Origin: Azospirillum endophyticum
GTDB lineage: Bacteria; Pseudomonadota; Alphaproteobacteria; Azospirillales; Azospirillaceae
NCBI RefSeq assembly: GCF_016595245.1
Contig: NZ_JAENHM010000002.1
Coordinates: 1 to 50,858 of the forward strand
Length of the DNA: 50,858 nt
Reading direction: 5' to 3'
Shown one piece after another: positions 27,511 through 36,344 of the stretch. The position numbers and the translations under genes are program-made. Each line of letters begins with the position of its first letter. The first letter of the stretch is position 1. The notes beneath the pieces were generated by a model. That model worked only from the letters and a program-made list of their open reading frames with translations. It did not search any database and was not told where the DNA came from.

Positions 27511-29034
27511 ATGCCCGACGCGAACCCCGCCCTGCTGGCGGCCCGTCCCTCCCGAACCCGCCTTTCCACCGCGACCCTCGACCGCCTTCCATCCGGGATC
27601 GAGCGCCCCGCCTACGACCGCGCCACGGTGACGCCGGGCATCGTCCATATCGGCCTCGGCGCCTTCTGCCGCGCCCATCTCGCCAGCTACACCGACGACG
27701 TCCTGGCGGACGGCGACAAGAGCTGGGGCATCGTCGGCGTCGATCCGCTGTCCCCGGCGATCCGCGACGCATTGAAGCCGCAGGATTGTCTCTACACCCT
27801 GCTGGTGCGCGAGGAGAACCGCGACCGGCTGCGCGTCATGGGATCCTTCCTCGACGCCATGGCCACCGCCGACCAGCTGGACGACGTGCTGGCGCTGATG
27901 GCGAAGCCGGAGATCCGCATCGTCACCCTGACGGTGACCGAGAAGGGCTATTGCCAGGACGCCGCCACCGGCGCGCTGGACGAGGCGCATCCGCTGATCC
28001 GCGCCGACCTCGCCGATCCCACGGCGCCGCGCAGCGTGCCCGGCCTGCTGGCGGAGGCGATCCGCCGCCGCCGCGCCGCCGGGGTGGCGCCCTTCACCGT
28101 GCTGGTCTGCGACAACCTCGCCCAGAACGGCATCAAGGTGCGCGGCATCGTCGTGCGCTATGCCGAACTCCGCGATCCGGACCTCGCCGACTACATCGCC
28201 GGACAGGTCGGCTTCCCCTGCACCATGGTCGACCGCATCACTCCCGCCACCCAGGACGCCGACCGCGCCACGGTGGAGGAGGCGACCGGCTGTCATGACG
28301 CTTGGCCGGTGGTGAGCGAGCCCTTCAAGCAGTGGGTGATCGAGGACCGCTTCCCGCTCGGCCGCCCGGCCTGGGAAAAGGCCGGTGCCATCCTGGTCGA
28401 CGACGTCCACCCGTTCGAGCTGATGAAGCTGCGCTGCCTGAACGGCGCCCATTCGCTGCTGGCCTATCTGTCGGTGGTCGCCGGCATCGGCACCATCGCC
28501 GACGCCATGGCCGACCCGCAGCTGCCGGCCGTCATGCGCCGCCTGTGGGCGGAGGACCTGATCCCCACCCTGCCGCCGGTGCCGGGGACCGACATCCCCG
28601 CCTATACCGCGGCGCTGGAGGCGCGCTTCCGCAACCCCGGCATCCGCCACCGCACCCTCCAGATCTCGTCGGACGGCTCGCAGAAGCTGCCGCCGCGACT
28701 GTTGGAACCGGCGCGCGAGCTGTTCGCCGCCGGCAAGGCACCGCGGGTGATCCCGCTGGCCGTCGCCGCCTGGATGCGCTTCCTGCTGGAAAAGGACGAG
28801 ACCGGCGCCGCCTACACCGTCGCCGATCCGCTGGCGGCGGCGCTGACCGGCATCGCCCGCGCCCATCAGGGCGATGCCGGCGCCCTGGCGGCGGCGCTGT
28901 TCGCCGTCGAGGACATCTTCGCTCCCGAACTGGTGGCCGAGGACGCCTTCCGGACCGCGGTCGTCCGCCATCTCGACAGCCTGATGCGCGCCGGCGTCGC
29001 CAAGACGCTGGCCGCCTTCCTCGCCATCCCCTGA
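27511..29034 (+). CDS. uxuB: Mannitol-dehydrogenase-family fructuronate reductase
   Basis: A 507-residue polyol-specific long-chain dehydrogenase. GIVHIGLGAFCRAHLASY (about 47-64) is the NAD-binding loop; TVTEKGYCQD, LVCDNLAQNG and FELMKLRCLNGAHSLLAYL are the family signatures, the last with the catalytic Lys and His. Within the family the neighbour uxuA favours D-fructuronate to D-mannonate (UxuB) over mannitol oxidation. Start ATG 27511 follows GGAGCCC. uxuA follows 47 bp later. Confidence 0.85.
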   Translation: MPDANPALLAARPSRTRLSTATLDRLPSGIERPAYDRATVTPGIVHIGLGAFCRAHLASYTDDVLADGDKSWGIVGVDPLSPAIRDALKPQDCLYTLLVREENRDRLRVMGSFLDAMATADQLDDVLALMAKPEIRIVTLTVTEKGYCQDAATGALDEAHPLIRADLADPTAPRSVPGLLAEAIRRRRAAGVAPFTVLVCDNLAQNGIKVRGIVVRYAELRDPDLADYIAGQVGFPCTMVDRITPATQDADRATVEEATGCHDAWPVVSEPFKQWVIEDRFPLGRPAWEKAGAILVDDVHPFELMKLRCLNGAHSLLAYLSVVAGIGTIADAMADPQLPAVMRRLWAEDLIPTLPPVPGTDIPAYTAALEARFRNPGIRHRTLQISSDGSQKLPPRLLEPARELFAAGKAPRVIPLAVAAWMRFLLEKDETGAAYTVADPLAAALTGIARAHQGDAGALAAALFAVEDIFAPELVAEDAFRTAVVRHLDSLMRAGVAKTLAAFLAIP

Positions 29035-29081
29035 CCACCGGCGGTTTCCGCCTCCGCACCCGATTTTGAAAGGACCATATC

Positions 29082-30272
29082 ATGCAGGAAACCTGGCGCT
29101 GGTTCGGCCCGGACGATCCCGTCACCCTGGAGAAGGCCCGTCAGGCCGGAGCCACCGGCATCGTCACCGCACTCCATCACATGAACCAGGGCAGCGTCTG
29201 GACGCCCGAGGAAATCCAGAAGCGCCGCGCCATGGTCGAGGCCGCCGGCCTGACCTGGTCGGTGGTCGAGAGCATCGGCGTCGGCGAGGAGATCAAGACC
29301 CGCACCGGCGACTTCCGCAGCAAGATCGACAACTACAAGCAGTCGATCCGCAATGTGGCGCGGGCCGGCATCCCGGTGATCTGCTACAACTTCATGGTCA
29401 TCACCGACTGGAGCCGGACCAACCTGATGCACCGGCTGCCGAACGGCGGCTATGCCCTGCGCTACGACAGCGTCGACTTCGCCGCCTACGACCTGTTCGT
29501 GCTGAAGCGCCGCAATGCGGAGGCCAGCTACGACCCCGCCCATGTCGCCGCCGCCAAGGCACGGTTCGAGGCGATGACGGTGGAGCAGGTGGCGGAGCTG
29601 GAACGCAACCTGATCGACTGGCTGCCGGCCCGCGACTTCGCCTATGACCGCGACAGCTTCCGCGGCATGCTGGAGCTGTACCAGGAGATCGGCGTCGAGG
29701 ATCTGCGCGCCAACCTGATCGAATTCCTGCGCGAGATCACGCCGGTCGCCGAGGAGGAAGGGGTGCGGCTGTGCATCCACCCCGACGACCCGTCCTTCCC
29801 CATCTTCGGCCTGCCGCGGGTGATGTCCACCGCCGCCGACGTGCGGGCGATGTTCGACGCCGTGCCGCAGGAGGCCTGCGGGCTGACCCTGTGCACGGGG
29901 TCCTTCGGATCCAACCCGAAGAACGATCTGGTGGCGATGGCGAAGGAGTTCGCCCCGCGCATCCACTTCGTCCACCTGCGCAACACCACCCACGAGCCGG
30001 ACGGCTCCTTCTATGAGGCCGACCATCTCGGCGGCGACACCGACCTGATCGGCGTGGCCGCGGCGATGATCGACGAGGAGGCCCGCCGCCGTCAGGCAGG
30101 CCGTGCCGACGCCCAGATCCCGATGCGCCCCGACCATGGCCATCTGCTGGGCGACGACATCGGCCAGACGATGAACCCCGGCTATTCCTTCGTCGGGCGC
30201 CTGAAGGGGCTGGCCGAACTGCGCGGCGTCATGCGCACCATCGAAGCCTTCCGCGAGAAAAGGGTGGCGTGA
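29082..30272 (+). CDS. uxuA: D-mannonate dehydratase
   Basis: A 396-residue TIM-barrel enzyme converting D-mannonate to 2-keto-3-deoxygluconate. Family marks: [20 protein letters not shown] at the N-terminus, [18 protein letters not shown] (about 97-114), [26 protein letters not shown] and [12 protein letters not shown] near the C-terminus. The His, Cys and Asp metal ligands are present. AAAGGACC lies 7 bases before the ATG. UxaC (uronate isomerase) and KdgK/KDG aldolase are not in this window. Confidence 0.96.
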   Translation: MQETWRWFGPDDPVTLEKARQAGATGIVTALHHMNQGSVWTPEEIQKRRAMVEAAGLTWSVVESIGVGEEIKTRTGDFRSKIDNYKQSIRNVARAGIPVICYNFMVITDWSRTNLMHRLPNGGYALRYDSVDFAAYDLFVLKRRNAEASYDPAHVAAAKARFEAMTVEQVAELERNLIDWLPARDFAYDRDSFRGMLELYQEIGVEDLRANLIEFLREITPVAEEEGVRLCIHPDDPSFPIFGLPRVMSTAADVRAMFDAVPQEACGLTLCTGSFGSNPKNDLVAMAKEFAPRIHFVHLRNTTHEPDGSFYEADHLGGDTDLIGVAAAMIDEEARRRQAGRADAQIPMRPDHGHLLGDDIGQTMNPGYSFVGRLKGLAELRGVMRTIEAFREKRVA

Positions 30273-30322
30273 CGGGCGGGTGGCGTGACGGGCGGAGGAC
30301 CCGGCGGACAGCGGGCGGGACC

Positions 30323-30730
30323 CTACCGCGCCACCCCCTTCACCTTCTCGAAGGTCCGGTAGGCGCCGAGGCCGAGCATCGGCACCAGCAGGCTCATCAG
30401 CGTGTCGGTGTCGATGCTCGGCATCGGCGTGCCGGGAGACCAGATCGACAGGCCCCATCCCAGCAGCGGATAGCCGACGGTCTGGACCAGCAGGCCCAGC
30501 ACGCAGACCCAGCCGACCGCCGGCCGCCATCCGGAGACGAACAGCGACGGGTTGCCGGCCTCCGCGACATTCACCTGAAGCTGCGCGGCATCGCCGGACT
30601 GGAGCAGGGCGACCAGCTGCGCATTCGCCGACGCCGCGGCCTTCGCCTTGGCGTCCGGATCGGGGATCCTGTCGAGCAAATCCGCCACCAGCGGCGTCAG
30701 GGCGGTGATGAGCGGGATGGCGACGGCCAT
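30323..30730 (-). CDS. 3TM-holin-like (GTA/phage holin type) protein
   Basis: A 135-residue protein. It resembles the Holin_3TMs family: N-terminal IPLITALTPLVADLLDRIPD, an Ala/Gln-rich helix (KAAASANAQLVALLQS), then NPSLFVSGWRPAVGWVCVLGLLVQTVGYPLL, where SGWRPxxGW is the family signature, and a final hydrophobic stretch with MSLLVPMLGLGAYRTFEK. Start ATG 30730 with GGAGGCATCC directly upstream. Such genes normally sit in prophages or gene transfer agents beside an endolysin; none is present here. Converges with uxuA. Confidence 0.75.
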   Translation of the reverse strand: MAVAIPLITALTPLVADLLDRIPDPDAKAKAAASANAQLVALLQSGDAAQLQVNVAEAGNPSLFVSGWRPAVGWVCVLGLLVQTVGYPLLGWGLSIWSPGTPMPSIDTDTLMSLLVPMLGLGAYRTFEKVKGVAR

Positions 30731-31131
30731 GGATGCCTCCTTCGAGCACAAAAAATCCGGCGGTGGGGGATCGGGGAAGCGACGGCCGTCCTTATGGGGC
30801 GGACGCGGCCGTGTCCCGCTGACCGGCAGTGATGCGCTTGGTGGAGAATTCCCCGGCTTTCCCGACGCCCATTGCCTTGCCCCTCGATCCAGACGATCGA
30901 TAGGATCATAAGCCTATAATTTTCGAAATATGTGCTCACTCACCTTGATTTTGCGTTTTCCCTGTGAGCCATCCTTGGACCGTACGGGCTCGGGAATAGA
31001 TCGCGGCCGGAGCGGCGCGGGGGTCGGAGGGTTCGGGCATCAGGCAAGGCTCGCCCGGTTTTTCATATCGGCTTCCGGAAAGCCCGCATGCTACGCTCGC
31101 CGCATCGGTTCGATCGACGAAGAGGAAAGCG
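30731..31131. other. Gene-free stretch between holin-like and cupin genes
   Basis: About 400 bp without a supported gene. It is divergent in orientation, so it should hold both promoters. An AT-rich segment at 30895-30960 (ATAGGATCATAAGCCTATAATTT region) is the best promoter candidate. No clear operator repeat seen. Confidence 0.35.
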
Positions 31132-31431
31132 ATGAGCGGGCGCCCACAGGCCGTTTCGGTGACGCATGTCGAGAATGAACGGACCCGGGTGACCGAATGG
31201 CGCCTGATCCCCGGCGCCGAGACCGGCGCTCATGTCCATGGCTATGATTATGTGATCGTGCCGATCACGACGGGTGTCTTCACCATCATGGATCCGGATG
31301 GATCGGAGCGGCAGTTCCCGCTGGAGCCCGGGCGGTCCTACTTCCGCAAGGCCGGTGTCAGCCACAACGTCATCAACAGCGGCAGTTCGGAAATCCTGTT
31401 CGTGGAAGTCGAACTGCTTCAGGAGGGCTGA
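31132..31431 (+). CDS. Small cupin-domain protein
   Basis: A 99-residue single-domain cupin. Motif 1 includes GAETGAHVHGYDYVIVPITTG (His36 and His38 as likely metal ligands), motif 2 PGRSYFRKAGVSHNVINSG (His at about 78). AGAGGAAAGCG precedes the ATG. Cytosolic; ligand unknown. Stands alone. Confidence 0.85.
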   Translation: MSGRPQAVSVTHVENERTRVTEWRLIPGAETGAHVHGYDYVIVPITTGVFTIMDPDGSERQFPLEPGRSYFRKAGVSHNVINSGSSEILFVEVELLQEG

Positions 31432-31490
31432 GGCCCGGAGGATGCGGTGTCGGCGCCCCGGCAGTCACGGTCCCGCACCCCTGGACAGTC

Positions 31491-31703
31491 TCAGTGGTTG
31501 AAGAACCACAGGGCGAGGCGCAGTGCGAGCACGAGAACTCCGCTGGCGACGATCCCCATCAGGGCATCCGCGGCATCCATATCGGAGCCGGATGCGACCA
31601 TGTAGCCGATCAGGACCAAGCCGACGAGAAGTCCGATGAAGAACCACCGAAGCAGGCGGTTTCCAAGCAGGATATCCCAGAGGGCTTCCATCAGATCGGC
31701 CAT
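31491..31703 (-). CDS. Small membrane protein, unknown
   Basis: A 70-residue protein with two hydrophobic segments (about 19-37 and 46-66) joined by the acidic loop ASGSDMDAADA. The N-terminal MADLMEALWDILLGNRLLRWF looks amphipathic. GAGGTTCA upstream of the ATG supports translation. No family recognised. Confidence 0.6.
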   Translation of the reverse strand: MADLMEALWDILLGNRLLRWFFIGLLVGLVLIGYMVASGSDMDAADALMGIVASGVLVLALRLALWFFNH

Positions 31704-31819
31704 GGATTGAACCTCGACGACGCCTGATGAAGCCTATCCGACGAGGCGCGACCGGTCAAATCGACGGTCGAGCCAACCGGCGGTCACCTGGACGCTGCGG
31801 AGACCCCAGGGTACACGGC

Positions 31820-32017
31820 TCACGCCGCCGGTTCGAACACGAGCGCGGTCCATCCGTCCATCGCCCCCACCGCGATGCGCCCATCGGGAACATCGCGCAT
31901 CAGGGGGCGGAGGAACTGGGTGACCTCCGCATAGCCGTCGGCGATCACCAGACGCTCGGCGGCATCGGCCATATCCAAGATGCTCTGCGACAGGGTGCGG
32001 TCATGGATGCTCGTCAT
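31820..32017 (-). CDS. Small protein, unknown
   Basis: A 65-residue soluble protein (MTSIHDRTLSQSILD start). AAGGAGATGAACG immediately before the ATG is an excellent ribosome-binding site, which is the main support. No domain recognised. Same direction as the membrane protein gene 116 bp downstream. Confidence 0.6.
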   Translation of the reverse strand: MTSIHDRTLSQSILDMADAAERLVIADGYAEVTQFLRPLMRDVPDGRIAVGAMDGWTALVFEPAA

Positions 32018-32324
32018 CGTTCATCTCCTTGGACATCATGGGGGCGAGCCGTCGGCCCTGCCCACCGGCATTCTTGCCGACCTGCCGCGTCGGCAGCGTA
32101 TCGAGGCTCTCGGAGCCCGCATGGCCGGCAGGTTCAGGAGACCATACCGATCGACCACCGCCGTCCGCTGTTGCGTGCATCACAAAAGCCGGCAGGCGAG
32201 GATGGACCGGACCATGGGGGGCGGGGCAGCCGGATAGAAATGGACCGGAGTATTCGGGCGTCGACATGCGAGGATAAGGACTGAGCGCAGCATCCCAACT
32301 CAGTCACCCGTTCTTACCCTCCGA

Positions 32325-32366
32325 CTATAGCGTCGTGCGTTCAATGTGAAACGAGCGACGCTATAG
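32325..32366. promoter_or_regulatory. Inverted repeat upstream of response regulator
   Basis: CTATAGCGTCG (32325-32335) and CGACGCTATAG (32356-32366) are perfect 11-bp inverted arms around a 20-base loop. It lies 214 bp before the response regulator start, in a 562-bp gap (32018-32579) with no supported gene. No T-run follows, so a binding site or cruciform is more likely than a terminator. Confidence 0.5.
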
Positions 32367-32579
32367 ACCTTCATTTGTCGATCGGATCTACGCTCCAAAT
32401 CAATTCCGATTTTATGCGATCCGATCCGGGGGCTTGTCCCCCCATGGGCGCCATCTACGTATTGGGTAAGGCAGCTGCCGCCATCTTGCACCTGCCAATC
32501 CCGGCCTGTCGGCAAGCACCTTGTCCTCGGGAATATCGCTCGACTATGATCCATCCGCGCAAATATTGGGAAAGCTCTT

Positions 32580-33329
32580 ATGGAAGACTGGGAGTTGTTC
32601 GCCAGCAAGGCAAGGGTAAGATTGACGGAATCATCAAGTGCGCCGGCGACAGCTGAACCAGTTGCTGCACTCTCCATACCCGATTCCAAAGACATAAAAA
32701 GCGTTTCCGACGACCTGCGGCAGTTTTCGGACAAGGATCTGTTTTCCCTGCAATCGGCAACCCTTTCGGCCCTGCAAGAATCCGGCAAGTCCGAGATTGT
32801 GCAGGCGCATCTGGCCGGTCTTATCGCCATGCGTAGGGAAATGCGGAGACGCTGGAGCGAGAAAAGTGTCGATGTACCTCCGGACGATCCGAAATCCCCA
32901 GCTTCGCCCGCTGACCTGAAGCCGATCCTGATCGTTGAAGACAACAGGCGGGATCTGGAGTTGGTTCTGGAGGCTTTTGCCCAAGTCGGCTTGGACAATG
33001 ACATCGTGGTCGTCAATGACGGCGAGGAAGCGCTTTCGTATCTCTTCACTCATGGTCCCGGCCGGGTGCTCCCTGCCGTGATCCTCCTTGATCTGAAGCT
33101 CCCCAAGATCGATGGGGTCGAGGTGCTCAAGCGAATCAAGGCGGAGCCGGCAACCAGGAAAATTCCTGTCGTGGTGCTGACCTCTTCGCGAGACGAGGGA
33201 GACGTGGAAGCGTGTTATGAAGCCGGTGGCAGCGCCTATGTGGTGAAGCAGACAAGCTTTGAGGATTTCGTAGCATCCGTCCGCTCCCTTGCGGCTTTCT
33301 GGGCAAGAGACAATCTCACCCCGCCTTGA
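32580..33329 (+). CDS. Rcp1-type response regulator with N-terminal extension
   Basis: A 249-residue protein. Residues about 114-245 form a receiver domain: acidic pocket Glu120/Asp121 (ILIVEDN), phosphoacceptor Asp171 (VILLDLKLPKIDG), Thr201 (VVVLTSS) and Lys223 (AYVVKQ). The ending FWARDNLTPP is typical of stand-alone Rcp1-like regulators that pair with phytochrome or hybrid kinases. Residues 1-110 carry an extension absent from the usual ~145-residue proteins; it includes a helical region around SLQSATLSALQESGKSE and MRREMRRRW but no domain I recognise. No output domain and no kinase alongside. Codon use is less GC-rich than the operons to the left. Confidence 0.88.
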   Translation: MEDWELFASKARVRLTESSSAPATAEPVAALSIPDSKDIKSVSDDLRQFSDKDLFSLQSATLSALQESGKSEIVQAHLAGLIAMRREMRRRWSEKSVDVPPDDPKSPASPADLKPILIVEDNRRDLELVLEAFAQVGLDNDIVVVNDGEEALSYLFTHGPGRVLPAVILLDLKLPKIDGVEVLKRIKAEPATRKIPVVVLTSSRDEGDVEACYEAGGSAYVVKQTSFEDFVASVRSLAAFWARDNLTPP

Positions 33330-33665
33330 ACTCCGCCGGACGATCCAACCAGCCATCGACCCGGCCCTTCGCGAGGTTGCTGCGGTCGCAAGGCCGGTCG
33401 GTATTGCAGGGCCGGTTCTCCCGACCGGCTCCCAGTGCCAATGACGGCTTCACCGTATCCCGCGGGATTGCCGGTCCAGTCGGCTCGAAGGCTATGGATA
33501 ATCTCCTAATGTTCCGGAGAGAACAGCAAGCACATGAAAGATTGTGAAAGATTACCGTGAGCCTGATATCTGGCGATTCCGCATAGACACAGCTATCCAA
33601 AAAATCTAACGACTTGGCGGAACAGCCAAGTTCCGACTTTAATGCGCCATCACTAAATTTAATCC

Positions 33666-33842
33666 ATGATGAATACGGCCGCAGACGACATTGAAAACTT
33701 CATGTGCCAGCTTCGCGGCTGGGCCGAAGGCACTTCAGCCTGGGCAAGGGCGGTATGGGAGCCCGCGCCGGAGGCGGAGGCGCGGGAGACGGGGTTGATC
33801 GAACCGTCCGGATACTTCCAGGAAAACCCGGGCTCCGAATAG
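33666..33842 (+). CDS. Possible 58-residue small protein
   Basis: ATG at 33666 opens a 59-codon frame ending at TAG 33840-33842. The product is acidic with a Trp-rich middle (LRGWAEGTSAWARAVW) and third-base GC typical of coding sequence here. No ribosome-binding site is visible (TTTAATCC precedes), so translation is doubtful. It is the only coding-like stretch in the otherwise empty 33330-34033 segment. Confidence 0.3.
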   Translation: MMNTAADDIENFMCQLRGWAEGTSAWARAVWEPAPEAEARETGLIEPSGYFQENPGSE

Positions 33843-34033
33843 AGAACATCGCGTCTCCAGCGCCTTCAGCAGACGGGGGGCGCGTAGGACGCAAGAACCT
33901 TCCTTGCGTGTTTACTTCATGTTCCGAAAGGGCGTCAGCGGAAGGTTCTGACCTGCGGCATGATGACCAGTCCCCCGGAGCCGCTGGTGGGCCTCCCGGC
34001 CAAAGAGCATAATCAGGTTCTTTGGGGGGGCCG

Positions 34034-34216
34034 ATGAACAGGAACTGGCACAAAGCCCATCCCATGCCCGTGAAGGCGACCCGACAGCAGCGGGTCGAAT
34101 GGCACTTGGCCCATTCCCAGGCATGTGGGTGCCGGCCGCCTCCGGACTCGCTGGTTGATGAGATCCACGATCTCAAGAGCCGATGCCATCAACCGGCCGA
34201 AGACGGCGTCACATGA
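34034..34216 (+). CDS. Small conserved hypothetical protein
   Basis: A 60-residue product beginning MNRNWHKAHPMPVKATRQQ, then VEWHLAHSQACGCRPPP. The N-W-H-x-x-H-P-M-P and W-H-x-x-H-x-x-x-C-x-C-R-P pattern recalls a widespread short hypothetical family; its role is unknown, and the His/Cys spacing could bind metal. GGGGGGG precedes the ATG by 4 bases. The last 15 residues look less conserved and may be replaced. It lies at the left edge of the IS-rich island. Confidence 0.5.
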   Translation: MNRNWHKAHPMPVKATRQQRVEWHLAHSQACGCRPPPDSLVDEIHDLKSRCHQPAEDGVT

Positions 34217-34439
34217 TTGCCGAGATGCTCGCGGCCAGCCGGATGGGCAGGGAGGATGCCGAACAGGGCATCGCGGCGACGCTCGGCCCTGGCAGGGTAG
34301 GCGGCGGGAGGGCGGCCCTTCAAATCCGGTCATCGCTCGCCGCCATGAATGGCCCAGCGCAGATGATCGCGGATTCTGGTGCAACCACTCTGTCGCCCTG
34401 AGCATCCGCTGGACGGCTCTATTGAGGGGGACAGGAACA

Positions 34440-34755
34440 TTGGCCCCGGCACTGATCGCCAAGTACCTGCGTCGTTTCCCCGGCTTCGATGACAGCGAGG
34501 AGGATCAGAAAATGATCCAGTGAATCGCTTTCCCGATAAGCCATCTCAATGTACGCGCGAGGCATGTCGACACGGGAGATCACTGGGCACCTGCGAGAGA
34601 TCTACGGCATTGAGGTCTCCCCTTCTCTGACCGACAAAGCCTTCGACAGCAACGCCATCCGTACCTTGAACGCCGACCGTTGCGCGGTTCAACAGCTCCT
34701 ATTTATCCGGACTCATTCCATTACGGCATCAATCCTCATCCATGCCGATGGTTGA
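34440..34755 (+). pseudogene. Mosaic transposase remnant (IS256-type joined to IS5-type fragment)
   Basis: LIAKYLRRFPGFDD (from about 34450) then, after a roughly 45-bp insertion with a stop, MYARGMSTREITGHLREIYGIEVSP (34549-34623) together reproduce the IS256 transposase segment that is normally continuous. Directly after that, LTDKAFDSNAIRTLN matches an IS5-family DKAYDS motif and not IS256, so two unrelated fragments are fused. No complete transposase or inverted ends. Non-functional scar. Confidence 0.7.
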
Positions 34756-34834
34756 TATGGATTGTATGAAGGTTTAGCTTCGGGTCGCCGATACCATCAA
34801 GCTGATGCCAGTGCTCCTGGCCAAAGAGGAAGTA

Positions 34835-35659
34835 ATGTCAGAACAAGATAAAAGCAAACCAATTTTTGAATCAAATCATTTAAAGATAAAGCAGTGCCGA
34901 TATGGGATTATGGCATTCATGCCACATGATACTTACGTTGGCAGGTCTTTAGATCTTTACGGCGAGTACTGTTTTCCAGAAACAAGGATAATTTCTTCCG
35001 TCGTCATGAGCGGATTCACTGCCATCGATGCCGGAGCAAACATCGGCGCACACACTGTGCTCATGTCAAAATTGGTTGGAAGCACTGGAAAAGTTTTTTC
35101 ATTCGAGCCTCAAAAAGCTATTTTTAATATTCTCTGCACAAACATTACGCTCAATAGATGCATAAACGTTGAAGCTGTTAACCTAGGACTTGGCGCATCA
35201 TCCAAAGAAACACGAATAAAGTGCATTAACTATAGCCATGAGAATAACTTTGGATCGGTCTCTCTAGGCGATCATGAGGATGGAGAACAAATAAGAATTA
35301 CTACTATTGATGGCCTTAATCTTAAAAATTGCCATTTTTTGAAGGCAGACATTGAAGGCATGGAAACAGAACTGCTAGAAGGAGCGCAGAGGACAATTCA
35401 GATGTTTAGACCAATACTCTACCTTGAAGACAATGGTGGCTCTGATGGCGCACGCATGTTTTATAAGGTCAAGAGTATGGGCTATAGATGTTATTGGCAC
35501 AATTGCGTCTATTTTCATGAAAATAATTATTATGGAAATAAACTAAATGTCTTTCCAAGTCGCGCCGCAATCAATATGATATGCATTCCTCAAGAAGCTG
35601 AAATAAGTGTTGATGTCGTCGAAATTACCGATCCAGCGGAACATCCATTTAACGTATAG
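34835..35659 (+). CDS. FkbM-family SAM-dependent methyltransferase
   Basis: A 274-residue protein. FTAIDAGANIGAHTVLMSKLVGS (about 57-79) is the SAM-binding motif I of FkbM enzymes, followed by GKVFSFEPQ; FLKADIEGMETELLEGA and PILYLED are later family motifs. FkbM enzymes O-methylate sugars in polysaccharides, glycolipids or antibiotics. GAGGAAG precedes the ATG at 34835. The gene is strikingly AT-rich and uses A/T-ending codons (AAA, ATA, TTT) rare in the rest of the window, so it is almost surely recently acquired. Flanked by transposase remnants. Confidence 0.9.
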   Translation: MSEQDKSKPIFESNHLKIKQCRYGIMAFMPHDTYVGRSLDLYGEYCFPETRIISSVVMSGFTAIDAGANIGAHTVLMSKLVGSTGKVFSFEPQKAIFNILCTNITLNRCINVEAVNLGLGASSKETRIKCINYSHENNFGSVSLGDHEDGEQIRITTIDGLNLKNCHFLKADIEGMETELLEGAQRTIQMFRPILYLEDNGGSDGARMFYKVKSMGYRCYWHNCVYFHENNYYGNKLNVFPSRAAINMICIPQEAEISVDVVEITDPAEHPFNV

Positions 35660-35873
35660 AAAGCAGATTTTTTAAAATTATACAACTACTACAAACATAA
35701 ACCCAATCCTATGCAGACCATACTTTGAGCGAGCAAGCTCATTTATCCGAACTTGGCGCTCGAGTATTTTCTAAAAATCACACCGAATGCTGTTCTATGT
35801 CATCTGCCCGCACTAGCCCAAATGCACGCCAAACGTTGCAAGCTTGACTGACTAAACTGGAGAAGAATGGGCC

Positions 35874-36332
35874 TTGGATAAGGATCAACTAACCTACGCC
35901 GCTAAACTGTTGGCGCCATACATCGCTGATGAACTCATGAGGACGCCAAGCTATTGGGGCGATCCATCTCGCGTCCATCTTGGAAACATGGTCGCGGTAA
36001 ACAACGCGCATTTTAACCTAAGTTCTGGCGAAATTTACATCAACGATCATTCTTTCTTCGGGAACAATGTCTGTCTCATCACAGGAACGCACCAAATTCA
36101 GGAACGACGCGTAGGCCGGTTCAAGTATCCTTCATCAGGTCGGGATATTCGTATCGGTAAAGGGGTTTGGGTCGGCACCAATGCCACCATCCTTGGTCCC
36201 TGCACGATCGGAGACGATGCAGTAATTGCGGCTGGTTCCGTTCTATTGCCAGGTGAATACGAAGGAGGGAAAGTTTATGGCGGGGTGCCCGCACGCGCCT
36301 TGAAGGACATCGATTTCGCAGACCGGAAATGA
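35874..36332 (+). CDS. Left-handed beta-helix (hexapeptide) acetyltransferase
   Basis: A 152-residue hexapeptide-repeat acyltransferase of the CatB/WbbJ type. Repeats such as GEIYINDHSFFGNNVCLITGTHQI include the catalytic His (GTHQI), and DIRIGKGVWVGTNATILGPCTIGDDAVIAAGSVLLPG forms the coils; GGVPARAL ends the domain. Likely acetylates a sugar in surface polysaccharide, which fits the methyltransferase upstream. The only in-frame start is TTG 35874. The ATG at 35867, well placed after GGAG, is out of frame and reads only four codons, so a start-proximal frameshift is possible. 214 bp from the methyltransferase gene; base composition lies between island and chromosome. Confidence 0.8.
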   Translation: MDKDQLTYAAKLLAPYIADELMRTPSYWGDPSRVHLGNMVAVNNAHFNLSSGEIYINDHSFFGNNVCLITGTHQIQERRVGRFKYPSSGRDIRIGKGVWVGTNATILGPCTIGDDAVIAAGSVLLPGEYEGGKVYGGVPARALKDIDFADRK

Positions 36333-36344
36333 TTATAAACCTCC

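Noticed and set aside
25945..29034. A very long open frame of over 1,000 codons spanning the MFS and uxuB region
   Set aside because: The first half is the MFS gene read in another frame; only the part from ATG 27511 has family sequence (UxuB). GC-rich third positions keep alternative frames open.
33700..34462. Several 100-150-codon minus-strand frames in the island edge
   Set aside because: No ribosome sites, Pro/Arg/Ser-rich composition and overlap with better-supported small plus-strand frames and transposase scars.
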